Assembly: GCA_004794785.1 (NCBI GenBank)
Contig: SJOL01006478.1
Location: 783,692 to 847,691 of the forward strand
Reading direction: 5' to 3'
Source: Opisthorchis felineus
Lineage: Eukaryota > Platyhelminthes > Trematoda > Opisthorchiida > Opisthorchiidae
Length of the DNA stretch: 64,000 nucleotides
Under the pieces are notes generated by a model. That model had not been told where the DNA came from and did no database searches. It was given only the letters and a program-made list of their open reading frames with translations. Position numbers and translations under genes: made by a program. This document shows, one piece after another, positions 8,640 through 20,935 of the stretch (the stretch's first letter is position 1; the number at the start of each line of letters is the position of its first letter).

Positions 8640-11600
8640 GTTACAGAGTGTTCGGAGCAGTAGGCATGAAAACAACTACATAACCACACTATGTATTGCT
8701 AAGTGCCAGTTTTCCTACCCAGTTCCAGACAACTTTAATAAGGAAATAATTCAATTTCAACTTCTAAATTGCGAAGTTCACAAAATGCTACCAGCCTGCA
8801 AGTATTATCAGAATTTTATTGGCTATACTAAGTTCAATGTATCCACTGGTACGTGGATAACTGCATTTACCTTATTCAGTTGTCTCTTATCGGACGTCTT
8901 CACACAAACTCCATTCATTTTTCCCACCCATGAACACTGTTCTATTTTGGCCACCTGCCCACTCACTGTCCAAAGAGGTAGGTCGCACAAATCTTGGTAA
9001 TCTTCTTTTTGGCAGGCAATCGAAATTCCTTCAGAGCCCAAAGCTGGCATTTTGGAAACTTTGCTGAGCGTCGCTTTTTTGTCAACTACTCCCGTAGCAG
9101 CTGAGAACTATTGAAACCCTAGAAGAAGAGGATGGACAACAGGTAAAGTTTTTTTGCATCGCTTTATTCTGTGGAGACAAATAAAACCATTTGGTTTGGA
9201 CTAAGTTTTTTTAGAAATGTCTGAACGGACGGTGATGGCTACAGTGGAGGCAAACTAAAGCGGGGTCAGTGAAGCTGCTGAAACATAATGAACACATGTT
9301 CAGGCTTGAATCACTGTTCCCTGTTATCCCACCGTCGGAAAGACCAAATAGTTTGTGTTTATGATCTCATTACGACATTTTACTCTTCATGTGACTTTCG
9401 GTTTTCGTTAGGAAACCGTTAAGCTTGGTATCTACCCTATGCTAAGTACGATCAGCTCAGGTTAGTCTATGGTGAGAACTGCATTGTAGTTAGCTGCTAC
9501 CTTTCCACATAATGGATTTGATCAATGTGTGATCGAGTTGTTGCTAATTTTGGTCACATTGTACTCAGGTAGACTGAATACAGTGTACTTTTCAACTTAC
9601 TGAAGTTTGAAGGCTACATGTTAAAACTGTGTTTGCAAAGTCTTTAGACTCAACGTGAAAGTAGCAAGCAACTGGGTTAACTGAGATTCTGTGGGTAACT
9701 GTAGCAGCAAACCAAATCTGCTTGTATTTTCAGAGGTGGTGGCAACCACGTTGTACCCGAGGATTAGATCAAACAAAATTTAAGGCTTGTCACTGGGCTG
9801 TCATACGCAGTTTGCGAGCAATTTTTCCGTTTCTTTCATAAACTCAAGCCCGATGGTACTGTTCTTCGAGCTGTTTAGTCACCTTCAGGTACACCTTCTG
9901 AATTCACAAAGGATATCCAGTACGAACGCAGTGAATGCCGGTGCAAAATTCTATGATTTGACCTGCCATTTTTCTGTTGCGTTTGGTTTCGTTACCCCCA
10001 AAGTCTTGGAGATAAGTGACACCATGAGCAGAGTTATCAACTACACCGGTGTCTCATGAGTCAGCCGGATTGCCTTCAGTTTGATAACAGCAATTAAAAA
10101 CTGCGAGCAACAGGGTTCGTAAATTAGACAAGTCAAACCATCTGGACGTGTGGAGTTAAACACCTAGCTACGGACTGTGACTCACGTTCATCTCTTGCTG
10201 ATGATGTTCTCCTACCAAAACAGAAGTGCAAAAGCCATTTCATTGGGGTTAATATTTAAGATATTACACTATCTTTGCTCGCATACTGGCAAGAAAGCCT
10301 CGGGGCCAAGACGAAACTGCTTTACTGTTAGCGACGTCATAATGTAATTTCGAAAAATGGTCGAGCATGAGACTCGTTACCTGCATGCGAATAGTAGTCT
10401 TAAACTACTACTGAGTACGCCACATTTTTGATGGAAAAGGCGATCACTTTGGTTTTGTGTTACTCATGATCCATTTTACAAGGCTTTATAAAATGACAAA
10501 TGGCAAGGTCTCGAGGACTGGTAACAGACATCGTCATAAACTGTGTGGCATGCAAGGCTAGACCTCCGTGGAGTTTCTATTGTGTATTAACCCTATTGTG
10601 GATAACCCTTTAAATTTCCAATATGTTTAGGTGGGTCGCTACATGCATACTTTACCCGAACATTAAGTGTGCGTAGTGCAACGTTTCGTAACATTTCACG
10701 CAGTTACGTACTTGGCGATTCCATTTTATACCGTGGGTGAATAATGCATTTGGTGGTGTCACTGTTGAATGGAAAAAATCATCTGAGTAAGCAACAAATA
10801 CATATTTAGGTATAATTACACTGCTTGTGAGGAAGATTCTTGGGGGACGCAATTGCAGTATACAGTGAACAATTCACAATACTCTGTATCAAGCTACCAT
10901 GAATTTGATTGCAGTGAAATACTGTGGAACTTGTTTAGGACAAACTTTGCCAGGGTTCGTTGGAAACAGAGGAGTGGAAGTCGTTGGCTCTTTGTAAACC
11001 GGTACAGGTCCAGGAATTAACAAGAATTTCAGAGGAGAACTCCCTCTTTGGTGTTAGATATAGAGACAATGAACCTGGTGACGGGATATCGAATCTACTC
11101 TAGTTGCTGCTACCGAGCATTTGGTGACTCAATGATCGGGTTTTAAAAACCAATCAAAGGAAACCGCTGGAAGCGGTCCATGGAGAGTAGTTGCTTATTA
11201 CAGTGCTCGTGCTACAGAATAACCTTTTCATTATACTTCTGTTACTATATACAGCGTTTGCCACTACGGAGCGATCGGCTGTGCTTGTCCGGTCAGTAGT
11301 CGTTTTGATGGGTTGTTACTGCGATAATTCTCTTTAAGTTTTGTCTCTAAAGAAGGACTTAGGATTCTTTGTGAAGTAAACAGCTGAAAATACAGAACCA
11401 AACTCAGCATGTAAAGGATGCCTTTGTCTTTGAAGTCCTGAGTGACGTCTTAACTAACTAGTTCTCAAAGGACGAAATCAATATCCGTCAACACTGGTAG
11501 CGTTGGGATACTGTTGTGTCGGTCAAATTGGATCATTGGTAATATTATTTGTAACATTCACTGACGAGCCTTTGGCCGCACAACTTGGATAAATTGTGTG

Positions 11601-13110
11601 CACTACAAAACCAAAGTAGTGGAGTCCAAGGTCATTCGCTGTAACCACACAGTCGTTTTTTATCACTAGGTGACACCAGTAGAAACCCTCGAGAAAACAC
11701 TACCATGTTCCTTTTGTCCATCCTGTCTTTACTGCTGTATCCGTCAAGGAAAACAAAGGTATCATAAGTTGGTATTGTTTCCCTGCTCAGCACAAATTCT
11801 CAGTCTAAGCGAAATAGCCAACCGCTAATAGTTTTGCCTACAGAGTGGTATTCATAAAACCCAAATCACCGAATGCAAAGCTTTTGTAATACAATCAAGC
11901 ACAAAATGTTAGGACTAACTGTAAATGACAAAGCTGCGTTCGAAGGTTCCTTCCTTAATCCCGGCCCATCGATCTTCATAGTTATACGCGGCAGTTATGC
12001 AAATGTAAAGGCAGGCCAGGCTAGATAAGGATAGTGTCACTTGAAAGCTCAGGTTGTGATCATTCTAAGTTTTTATTTTTGAGAAAACAAGGCCAAAGAT
12101 TACTAGGACGAGGAGAGGTTCTAGCCAACCTGAACACCGTGAGCTGGAAAGGAATGTGGGTCTTCGAAACAGTGATCCACTGTCTATGTGCCTCAGCAAT
12201 CGGGGCCGAAGTAATGTGTTCATGGTAGAGACGTCTGGCATTAAAATAACAGACATAAACAAATGCATGTTTCAGAAAAGTTTAGTAAACAATTGGTGGA
12301 TTTATTACCAGGCGAGTTTGTTTTCTACACAAAAGTTTCGTTAGACCATGTGAGTAAAATACTACGTTTGTAGAGCTTTAAGTTAGACAGAGAACAACTC
12401 AGTGGGCTTTGCATTTTGGCAATTTTTTCCAGTTGTTGTGTACAATCAATCCCACGACTGATACGTGGAGAGGACTTGTTCTCCGGTTATAGGGCACTTC
12501 AGTAGGTGATTACTCATGTGAGTCGTTTACAAATTTTGTTAGTTCACCTGGGGTTGAACGGTTGAACCTGGGTCAGAACGGTTGGGATACGGTTGAAGGA
12601 GCTCACATAAAATTTGGTTGGAATCCAACTACCTCCGGTGATGAGAAAATCGTCTTCACTGATAGCCATACAAAGCCAATTGTCAACTGAATGCGTCCAC
12701 TCATATCAAGCTTTATCATATCTTGTAGGTCTTTGAACAGCTCTTCTCCTGACCTGGAGCAATCAGTCCGGTGAGTGCACATCAAAGGACGAAAGCATTG
12801 GACTCGAGTTTCACTCTTATTTGAGCTTATGCATTGCTTCTTCCTGAGTGTTCACTCACTAGAGTTATTGTGCCAGGACAGGAAGATGACTGTTCAAACG
12901 AGAGTGATGTGAAATTGTTCGTATGTGTTGGGTATGAACCAAAGCAGGAGATAAGCTTTTCACTTTGAAAAAGAACTAACAGAAAACGCATCTAAGAGAC
13001 GGTTCGGATAGAGATAAGATCATATCCAAAGGGGAAGTTTGAACTAAACTGTTATCAATAGAATTAGCCAATGCAGTTGAGGAGGATTTACTGTGTGTAG
13101 CACGTTCCGG
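8640..13110. other. Mostly unrecognised DNA
   Basis: No transposon coding relic or RNA gene seen. Two weak minus-strand exon candidates lie here. One is 9601-9680: acceptor ATCTCAG, 26 codons including F-A-N-T-V-L-T-C-S-L, donor GTAAGT. The other is 12,630-12,753: acceptor TTGCTCCAG, reading S-G-E-E-L-F-K-D-L-Q-D-M, possible donor GTAGTT. A degenerate tandem run of a GAACGGTTG-like unit is at 12,552-12,597. Confidence 0.25.
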
Positions 13111-13115
13111 TTTAC

Positions 13116-13204
13116 CCAAGAAGCAATCTGGTGCACCGCCACGTTGTACCCGCACTGCCCATGGAAAATCTCCTTCTTTTAAATCAGGACTTGAAGTTAC
13201 CACG
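13116..13204 (-). CDS. Candidate internal exon, unknown protein
   Basis: The minus strand has the acceptor TTTTCTCTCACACTCAG, then an open frame reading VVTSSPDLKEGDFPWAVRVQ and R-G-G-A-P-D-C-F-L-G, then the donor GTAAAC. The exon needs two bases from the previous exon; the candidate exon at 13,320-13,372 ends with exactly two spare bases, so the pair joins in frame across a 115-bp intron. If the donor is ignored the frame runs on to a stop at 12,976. No domain is recognised. Confidence 0.35.
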
Positions 13205-13319
13205 CTGAGTGTGAGAGAAAACAGTGGGTGGGAAATTAACACAGAAAAGGTACAGAATGAGCTGTTTTGTCACAGTCTTTGATGCTGAGTGTGCAGGTCG
13301 TGTAGAGCGATGTACTTAC

Positions 13320-13372
13320 CTCGTATCAGCGGTATATGAAGCAGACGACAGTTTGGAACCATGGGCATTATA
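13320..13372 (-). CDS. Candidate small internal exon upstream of 13,116-13,204
   Basis: It is a 53-bp minus-strand segment between acceptor TTCGTGTAGTTGCAG and a consensus donor (ACGAG then GTAAGTAC). It is open in one frame, reading Y-N-A-H-G-S-K-L-S-S-A-S-Y-T-A-D-T, starting in phase 0 and ending in phase 2, compatible with the next candidate exon. Short length keeps the evidence modest. Confidence 0.3.
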
Positions 13373-13379
13373 CTGCAAC

Positions 13380-15310
13380 TACACGAAGACATGGAAAATG
13401 TGATTGTCATCTGCTGTTTACAATTTTACCGATATCACATACGCAAGTTATTGAATTCTAAGAATCTGATTTGTTACCACATCCAACGGAACTTGTCCTC
13501 ATCATTAGGAGCGATTTATTTCCTAAGCGTTTTTTGGGACTGGAGTTTTCTTTGTATTTCGAATGATTAAACAGATAGGGTAACATTGTGTGTGTCATAG
13601 TGATTCACAGTTGGGTTATTCACATTACGCTGTTTGGAAACAAGGGGAAACTCTCAATGTAAGAAAACTGTATGATAATGGACGCAGGTTTTAATTTGTA
13701 TTGCCTTCACAGATGTCACTTTCTGGCACGAACTACTTTCCATGACAGTACTAAGAAGCAATTACAGGTCAAGGCCAAATATCGGCAATAAGAGGAAATC
13801 CTGTCTTGTTGAGAAAGGTGATATGGTGAACCAATCATAATCCAACCGAAATACAAATTAGTAATAGAATGTAGAACAACTTTAAGGGGGGTGTACGTGA
13901 TGCCATAGGCAGTTACTCTTAACAAAAGGAATCGTTCGCAGGGAATAAGAGTTTTCTATCTGAGTTCATATTTATACCATGCTTAAGGTTCTTTAGTTAA
14001 CTGAACTCAGTTTAAATGGGGTGAGCTAATTTGCATTCAACTGCATTGCTGGAAATTAAGAAAGCCCGCGGTATTTGGTAGGCTATCTCTCCTCCTTTCA
14101 ATAAGAACCAAGCCTCCGAAACGGAGGCTTTAGCTAAAATCACGGCGAGTTTTTTTGAATTATCTTGCCACTTTTATGGGTGTTTGGTTCGCGCCATGTG
14201 TATGATCACCTGTGAGCTTGGTAACTGTGTTCGGGTTGTCATAAAGCTCTCAGTCTTGAGCAGATCTTTTGTTAATGGACGTAGATTCCCAGCGGAGTCC
14301 ACTATTTTCGTTCCTCGCTAGAATCACACATAACTGCTTCCTTTCAATACTGCCATGGTCCCTCCTAATTTTTGGGCTACCTGTTAACAATCGGAATGGA
14401 ATGAGTCTGGTTACCTCTTACCAAATACAAACGACTCTTTTCAGTTCGTCACACCAATGTAATCACGTATCATAAACTAAGTGCTCAAGGCTAAATCGAA
14501 TACTGCCGTCGGACCTGATAACGAAACAAACAAGTAATTTATTCCGGTGAGGATTCAGATGTCGACAGTGACCTAAATCTGGACTGTGTTCAGTTACTCA
14601 GCGCACCCAAATCAGACTGAAATTAGTTAGGGAACTTCCTTTATGTACGAGATATTTGTGCTGGTTTAAACAAGTGTCTTTGTTCTTCAGGGCTGGTAGC
14701 TCTCAGTTAACTACTCTCTAAAGAGGATAACAATACTCCATTCCGAAGGTGTGGCTAGATGGCCTAAGAAATAAAAGAATTTCAACCTGCAAGTTAGTTG
14801 GCAAACGTTTGGGATGACACATACGGGCAGACAAATGTCGCGTATTGTGTGGAAAACAGTGCATTTTACCAAAGCTGTAGGGTAATAAAACGGGTAGTCA
14901 GACATTCACGCTATTTGTATTTTCATTAGGAAGTGGCCACGGGACCTGCAGCACTTTTCACTTTTGATAGTAAATCAAAGATGTCGCACAAAATCACGCA
15001 GAACTCACAGATATGAAAGCAGTTTAGATACACAGCTAATAGAAATGAAGACTAACAGCCAAGTTGCTCAGTGGATAGCTAGAAATTACTAAATTCTCAG
15101 CTCACATGAAGTAAGTACCAAAGAAAACATCGCTCAGCTAATCACCATCAGCCGCTAATTGCCCAATCACTAGCTGCCCCATCAGCCGCGCTGTTCAGAT
15201 TACCGTTGTCTGTCTGCACATGTAAGTAGCTAAACACACATTGACCAAAAGGTTTGTCCAGGCGAAAGATAGCGATCTGTAAGATTGCGCTGGAAAACTA
15301 TTCAATGGTG
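13380..15310. other. Unrecognised DNA
   Basis: No gene or element seen. Small open frames at 13,361-13,570, 14,269-14,475 (plus), 13,716-13,925 and 14,711-14,905 (minus) have unconvincing composition. Confidence 0.4.
14110..14130. repeat. Perfect 9-bp stem, 3-base loop hairpin
   Basis: AAGCCTCCG, AAA, CGGAGGCTT. It resembles a bacterial terminator stem, but there is no gene upstream and the context is eukaryotic, so no function is assigned. Confidence 0.6.
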
Positions 15311-15316
15311 GCGGCC

Positions 15317-15365
15317 TTTATGCAGCACATTCAGTTGAAGAATATCATAAACGAGCGACTCAGCT
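15317..15365 (+). repeat. Dispersed block, copy 1 (MQHIQLKNIINERLS)
   Basis: It closely resembles 23,865-23,925; both read TGCAGCACATTCAGTTG followed by an AAGAA-x-ATC-x-TAAACGAG pattern and both are open in the same frame (M-Q-H-I-Q-L-K-N-I-I-N-E-R versus V-Q-H-I-Q-L-L-K-N-I-L-N-E-R). The second copy directly precedes an RTE-like relic, so this may be a stray RTE fragment. Confidence 0.55.
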
Positions 15366-15369
15366 GAGT

Positions 15370-16395
15370 CTCTCGTGAGAACCAAATTGATATGCAAATG
15401 AGTGTATTTGTCTTATTCGGTGGTGTTTGGATGTCAGCTAACTGATCCCGCTGCATGCTCAGTCAACGGCTGCAGTAGGATTTTGGTAGACGAATGCACG
15501 GCAGAATCACCTAAACGGCACGCGCAAACCACCGGGAACATTTATTCTTGAACCCAATTTTAATCAACAGCCTGACAGTCCAGTCACTTCGGCCGTGAAG
15601 GATTAGTTTGGAAACATATATAGCATCAAGAGAAGAACGTTAAAAAACCACAAAACCGGGAAGCCGTCCGAGAAGATGAAGTCACCACAAAAGTAGTCTC
15701 TTTTATTTGGGACCACATTACCTACAACTTCATCGGTTTTGCTGATGGCTAGGCACAGGTTATTCTAGTTTTCTTACGGAGGATTACTCCCTTGTGGCCT
15801 GTTTGGCACTTTTGGTACCAAGAACAGGTGTGAACATTGGTGGTTCTGAAACATCCAAGCTCTTCGACAGACTTCGGGACCAAGTCACGTGACTGACCAA
15901 AAGGGCTCTAGTTCAAGCCGATTAACTCTACAGCATGAACGACAAAACTCACATTCAAGTGATAAAACCTCATTAAGTCCTGAGCCCAAATATACAAAAA
16001 TTGAAGACACTCTTTCGGGTTAGTACGGAAATAAAGACTGTGGTACAATTGGCACAGAGAACGTCTTCCAGCTTGCGCCCACTTTTTGGATCGACGATCA
16101 CAGATTTGTTTGACACACTCCAGAACTTTGGTTTTCTACAAAGGAGAGGGGTGGTCGGGAATAAGTTGCCATTAAAAAACACTGCGTGATAGCTCCTCAG
16201 TTTTGGGACGAACTGTATCTGCTCGGTTGGAAACATGACGCCTGAGTGTTTTATGATCAAGGTTTATTTAATTGCTGTGCAATGTTTTCCAGCACAGCTT
16301 GGGTACTCGTTAGATTTAGCACAGTCATCGATGAATGTTAAAATGACATTTTCTGCGCAAAGGCTGGTAGAACGGACTTTAAACAACTGAACTTC
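15370..16395. other. Unrecognised DNA upstream of the PLE
   Basis: It may include the 5' part of the PLE, since PLE RT has an N-terminal extension, but similarity is not visible. Open frames at 15,973-16,260 (minus) and 16,001-16,189 (plus) overlap and neither is convincing. Confidence 0.35.
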
Positions 16396-16440
16396 TGAAA
16401 GGTTGGCAGTTGAAAAGGGAAGGATGCATCTCCTGACCCT

Positions 16441-17150
16441 GTGCTTAAAAGAATTCGGATTTTGGTGTTCGACAGCTTGAAAACAAATGATCTAACTGTG
16501 TCACGATTGCATGTATGTCCTAGACTTCATAAAGTAGGACCTCTGATGCGCTTGATCGCTGACATGACCAATTTTCCCCAACACTTTAAAGCCCAGAGTC
16601 AAGTTGAACTTCTGGAACCTATCCGACGACAAATAGTTCGCTGCAGCCTGCGCAGCACATTACAATCCGCTGACCTCGTAAAACAAAGTATCCTCAACCA
16701 TAAAACAATGCTTTCGTTTGATACAGTCTTCTTTCACACAGATTTGCCTCTGCTGGAAACTATCACATGCCTATGCATAAGTATGAAAGCTGCAAAGGTT
16801 GCTTTGCACATACCAAAAGATAACCTGAAGGAACGTCTACGTTGGGCCTCAATGTGGAATTTCTTTTTAATGAAGCATAATATCGCCAAAGGGTCGGAGT
16901 AGCCGTGGAATCACCACTAGGCCAATTGCTTTCTGATATCTATATGGCTAAGCATGAAAACGGGGAGTTAATGGATGGTATATTGGCACCACAAATATTT
17001 TGCCAACAAATTTGTATTGTTGGCAAAGACTGTGGTTTAGGTATCACCATACCTAGGCTCAGTAACCATAGTACATCTATAGATTTTAACGTGAAAAGAG
17101 AAGTGGTCAATCAGATATCCTTTCTAGACCTAGCTCTGAAGAACCAATGA
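16441..17150 (+). pseudogene. PLE reverse transcriptase
   Basis: The first frame (153 codons) has PRLHKVGPLMRLIADM at residues 28-42, corresponding to the PLE L-P-K-I-H-K motif, and MLSFDTVFFHTDLPLLETI at about 90-108, which is motif A with its Asp present. A TAG near 16,900 interrupts it. The next frame has ESPLGQLLSDIYMAKHENGE (motif B) and the post-palm block IDFNVKREVVNQISFLDL. Motif C (Y-V-D-D) is missing: the expected place reads IFCQQICIVGKDCG. The enzyme is inactive. Confidence 0.85.
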
Positions 17151-17520
17151 CTCTATTTAAAGATGCTTGAACCACAAGAAAACCTGAGGTAGACAGTGTG
17201 CAAACTCTTATAGTTTTGTCCCTCTGCAACAAAAAAAAACTTGGTGTGCTGTTTGGCTCCGAGGGTCGAAAAATATATTCATATGATAAACCGGAACGCG
17301 AATTTGGTGCTATTAGGAAAACTCTTAAGGGAAACGGCTAACCCGATCTTTTTATCTCACGAAATGTTCAGAGCAGAACCAGAACAAAGGTATTCGAAAC
17401 TGTCGAACCCAAATGATTTTTTCTAGTGCTCCCTTCCAAGGGCTACGCGGTGACGGAGAGGCTATCCTTAGGTCTGTGCACAGCGGTAGGATCCAGTTCA
17501 ATGTAGTAAACTTCGGTGCT
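17151..17520 (+). pseudogene. PLE linker between RT and GIY-YIG
   Basis: The frame 17,241-17,426 and its surroundings carry a degraded K-K-N-L-V-C-C-L-A-P-R, LLGKLLRETANP and EPEQRYSKL, which align in order with the PLE linker (F-V-P-L-x-x-K-K-N-L, then L-R-E-N-G-Y-P). A piece reading L-P-S-K-G-Y-A-V-T-E-R-L-S follows near 17,440. Confidence 0.65.
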
Positions 17521-18000
17521 TCTTTCTGACTTCACCTCCCCTACGACAGTCAAAAAGGGAAATTATCAGTGCAGACCTTACTAATGGTTGTTTATGAATT
17601 CAAGCATGCATGTAGTTTAAATAATGTGTCGTACGGTGCGGCACTTGTCTAAACGAACTAGGAAACAGTGCTCAAAATGGCCCGTTAATAGGTGTACAGG
17701 CATAATCCAGAGGTCTAGTCGACACGGGGCACATCTTCGGTCGGGACGCTGAATTTCGGATAGAGTACCAGGTGCCAGAAAACCTGTCCAAAGCGATTGC
17801 CGAAGCAATCACCATCCGACTCGAAACTTCGTGTACAGAGGAGCATTGTCCTGTCCCTCCAGTTGAACCGAAGCAGGATGAAGTATTGAAAACGTGTCCG
17901 CCTGGCCTTCCGTGTTTCAATTCCTTTTTTTATCGTTATGGGTATTTTCATGTCAGAGTCATCGTGGTCCACCACTGGGAACCCAAAAGACTCTGAGAAA
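17521..18000 (+). pseudogene. PLE GIY-YIG endonuclease domain, decayed
   Basis: Near 17,610-17,700 the plus strand has a degraded V-Y-E-F-K-x-A-C-S-L and a R-T-x-R-H-L-S-K-R-T-R stretch, the GIY-YIG N-terminal region in shifted frames. From about 17,720 the frame reads VDTGHIFGRDAEFRIEYQVP followed by ENLSKAIAEAITIRLE, the C-terminal half of the domain (D-T-G-H, then A-I-A-I-R-L). Frameshifts and stops separate these parts. Downstream sequence to 18,000 is probably the element tail. Confidence 0.75.
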
Positions 18001-18012
18001 TTTATTGGACGG

Positions 18013-18040
18013 TTCACATGATTTCATTTCATTTCATTAT
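18013..18040 (+). repeat. Short (ATTTC)n run at the PLE tail
   Basis: Three to four units of ATTTC near the inferred PLE 3' end. It could be part of the element tail or an unrelated microsatellite. Confidence 0.5.
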
Positions 18041-19595
18041 TAAAAATTGCTTAAGGAAGCGTTTCTTCTTCTGTACACTTTGTTTATCCTAACTGCAAAT
18101 ATGCGTGTGTGAGATTAACACGCTTACAACTGACATCGGTTCTGCGTTGCACCAGTGCGCAAAACATGCCATGATTGTATGTGGAGCATGATGGCATGTA
18201 GCCAGTACACAACAGATTATTAATTCCAGTGAATTCTAGTGCGTACTCCCAGGATTTCTTGAAATGTTTCTCTTTGTCGTTCATGAAGTTGAGGCTGACG
18301 CAGAAACTTGTCAGTTGTTTTAAGGGGAATCATAACATCCTTGAACATATTACCTAGACAGATTAATTCAGTTTGCTTAAATCTACGGCAAACAGCAATA
18401 GGGTTTGGTATTGTTCCACACTTTCTTAACAGGTTAGACATGCTGTAAGTTTGTAAGGTTTACCGAGGCCTTTTACTGCTTCTGAGACAAGAGTGTGGCT
18501 TCAAATTCCATGCCTCATAACTACTGAATTGTGAAGAGACACGCTGTTGTGAGTCACTGAATCACTCCATGATTACGCCTTAGCTCTGATGCTTAAGTCA
18601 TACCAATTGAGAGTTCATCCATCTACACCAAAATCCGAGAAGCACCAAGGAGATATTCCTTCTTTCTGAGAATCATCAGCGCACCGCAAGGCCCGTTGAC
18701 CTTCGAGATAGGAGTTGATTTGGTCGCGAGTGGGGGATCAGCAGTGATTAACTCATATTTAGGCTATATCAGCTTCTCTCAGTCCAGTAATTTCACATAT
18801 CGAGGGGCAAATGGGTTAACCAGGTCCTTCTGTGATGATTCCTTAGACGGAATATTCATTCGAATTGTAATATTTTTTCCTATGCTACCTACAGTTTGTA
18901 GTGAGATGCGCACTGCTAATGATTCTCAATAAGACTGAATGAGCTGCATAGCGCTTATTCGACTTTCAGCGTAGAATGAATTCCTCTAAAAGATGATTAC
19001 TCGACTGATGCTTCCAAATCTGCTCGTTTCGCAAACGAACTGCATCAGGATATGTAGTAACAAATGTGGGCGATGGCTTCGATGATCGTTAATATTAGTA
19101 GTTGATCGACATCTTTCAATGTGTCATTGTGTATGTTCATAAACACTACCAAATTTCCCGATATTTACCAAATATCAACGAAATAACCGTATGAAAAATG
19201 TGTTCTTTTTACGCGTCACCAGAGGCATATAACGGAAAATTAGGCTAGTGCCACAGTTTACCGATACACACCGCACAGTCACAGTGGCTGAAACAGTCGC
19301 CATATGACATCGCGACAGGAACCTTTGTGGGTAAAACGCTTTGTTCGCTTGCTGGACTTGTCATGGTCAAGCTCACCTCTCCCCACACATACATTCCATG
19401 CTGAATACAATCACAGCACTGCATAGATTGACAAATTCAGTTCATCCTCTTGGTAACTTGAGGTAGCCAATGTCGTCCCTCTCTCGGCTTTCATTTACAT
19501 CGTGTTCATTAGATTGTGTTTGGTACTTCCGTATTGACCCTTGAAACTGCATGGATTGCAAAAAGACCTTGCCAAGATGATGTTCGTCAACTTAC

Positions 19596-19667
19596 TTTTG
19601 TTCTTGTTCTAAGCAATACAGTTTAGACGAAATTGTTTGCCCATTGATAGTCGCATCCTTCGTTGGA
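19596..19667 (-). CDS. Weak candidate small exon
   Basis: The minus strand has a pyrimidine-rich acceptor (TTGTTTTACCGCCCTTGGCATTCTAG is the full tract, 19,668-19,693), 72 bp open in one frame (D-A-T-I-N-G-Q-T-I-S-S-K-L), and consensus donor GTAAGT. Signals are good but the exon is short; no homology is seen. Confidence 0.25.
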
Positions 19668-20892
19668 CTAGAATGCCAAGGGCGGTAAAACAAAGTGACA
19701 TAGCTAACATACCCATATTTTTTCACAATCAAGAGCATGTCAAACTGCAACTTGACGTAATTCATACAAAAATTTATACGCTGTGGTCCACCAACCAGGT
19801 GACTGAAATACCTTATTGAACACATCTATTATTTATGGGTACACTGTCCGACAAAAATTTCTCGAGTTCAGCTGCAAACTCAGTTAGGTTTTGCATTTGC
19901 TGGTCTCAAAAAGAAATTAATCAGTGAGGTGAAGACGACAAGAAAATCGGCTAGATTCTGATGAGTTATTGAAAGTTTCAGCCGATTCATTGTTCGAGGT
20001 ATAGCAGTGGGAATCAGCCTTTCAAAACGTGATTTGCTATGCACTTCGATTGCATTCGGCTAGAAAAGTGTTGAGCAGTCTCTGTGATATCCCAATTAAT
20101 GCAACGTTCGTAAGCATTTGCGGCTTCAGTCTACACTCTTGTGGTTTTTACCTGCGCATCATGTGTACTTAGGATTCAGACACAAAGTTCGGCATTACTG
20201 TTTGTTATTGAAGATCACGATCAAAAACACAAACAGTCTATAACGGGTGTGAAAGGATGTACCGGAGAAATAAAAAATAGGGGAGCGTTCCAGACAAAAA
20301 CCTGTGTAGTTTTCGGCCAGCAAAATGGTCTCCAACTTATGCAACAATGTTTGGCACGGAGACGTGCGTGTACAAATTTACAACTGAAGAAATGACAAGC
20401 GGTTCTGAATGCTTGCCAGAGCGCACTAAGCGCCAACATGGTAAATATTTGCACACCAGGCACTGATAACAGACACTGATGGTCAGGTGTGAAAGTCACT
20501 GGTAAGTAAGAAAATTCGACGCCATGCACCACGCAGAGGAGTTTTTTAGGTATTTAAAGAGCCCAAAAAGATGAGCAAACACAAGTCGCTGACTGTCACC
20601 CTACGAAGTCCCACTCCAACAACTGGTTTGGCGGACTGAAGAAAGCAGGTACTTCGATATGAAGTGGTCGTTGATTTTTGGACCAAACAACCAATATCAC
20701 AGTGTGTGGCACACAGGGATAAGATGATAGTGAGAGAAAAATAGTCTGCACCGTACTTCTACCTCTTCTCATTCCACACAAGCAGTTTGCATCCATCCGA
20801 GACTATGCATACGTCTGCACTTGATGATCGGCAATCCCGAACTAAGACTACTCAATACTCCATGAAAGATTTCGAAGTAGGAACCTTCAAAC

Positions 20893-20935
20893 CTTCAGTC
20901 TATCTTCAGTCTACCTGCAGTCTATCTTTCAGCCT
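20893..20935 (+). repeat. 11-bp tandem repeat, about four units
   Basis: Unit CTTCAGTCTAT, repeated with one or two substitutions per unit. Confidence 0.8.

Larger units (their letters stand above)
16400..18000 (+). mobile_element. Penelope-like element, RT to GIY-YIG, decayed
   Basis: One plus-strand PLE copy retains, in order, RT fingers and palm, linker and the C-terminal part of the GIY-YIG domain, each in shifted frames with stops. The start upstream of 16,440 is not defined. It is independent of the PLE pieces at 1-616 and 58.2 kb. Confidence 0.85.

Noticed and set aside
14110..14130. Perfect hairpin as a transcription terminator
   Set aside because: Rho-independent termination does not apply to this eukaryotic context and no gene ends here.
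15052..15110. tRNA- or SINE-like A-box (GTTGCTCAGTGGATAGC)
   Set aside because: No matching B box or clover-leaf follows at the right distance.
17617..18017. Three overlapping minus-strand frames
   Set aside because: They are antisense to the PLE GIY-YIG region, whose plus-strand motifs are clear.
20141..20532. Opposed open frames (84 and 103 codons)
   Set aside because: Overlapping on both strands with Cys/Phe/His-rich, chance-like composition and no splice or family support.
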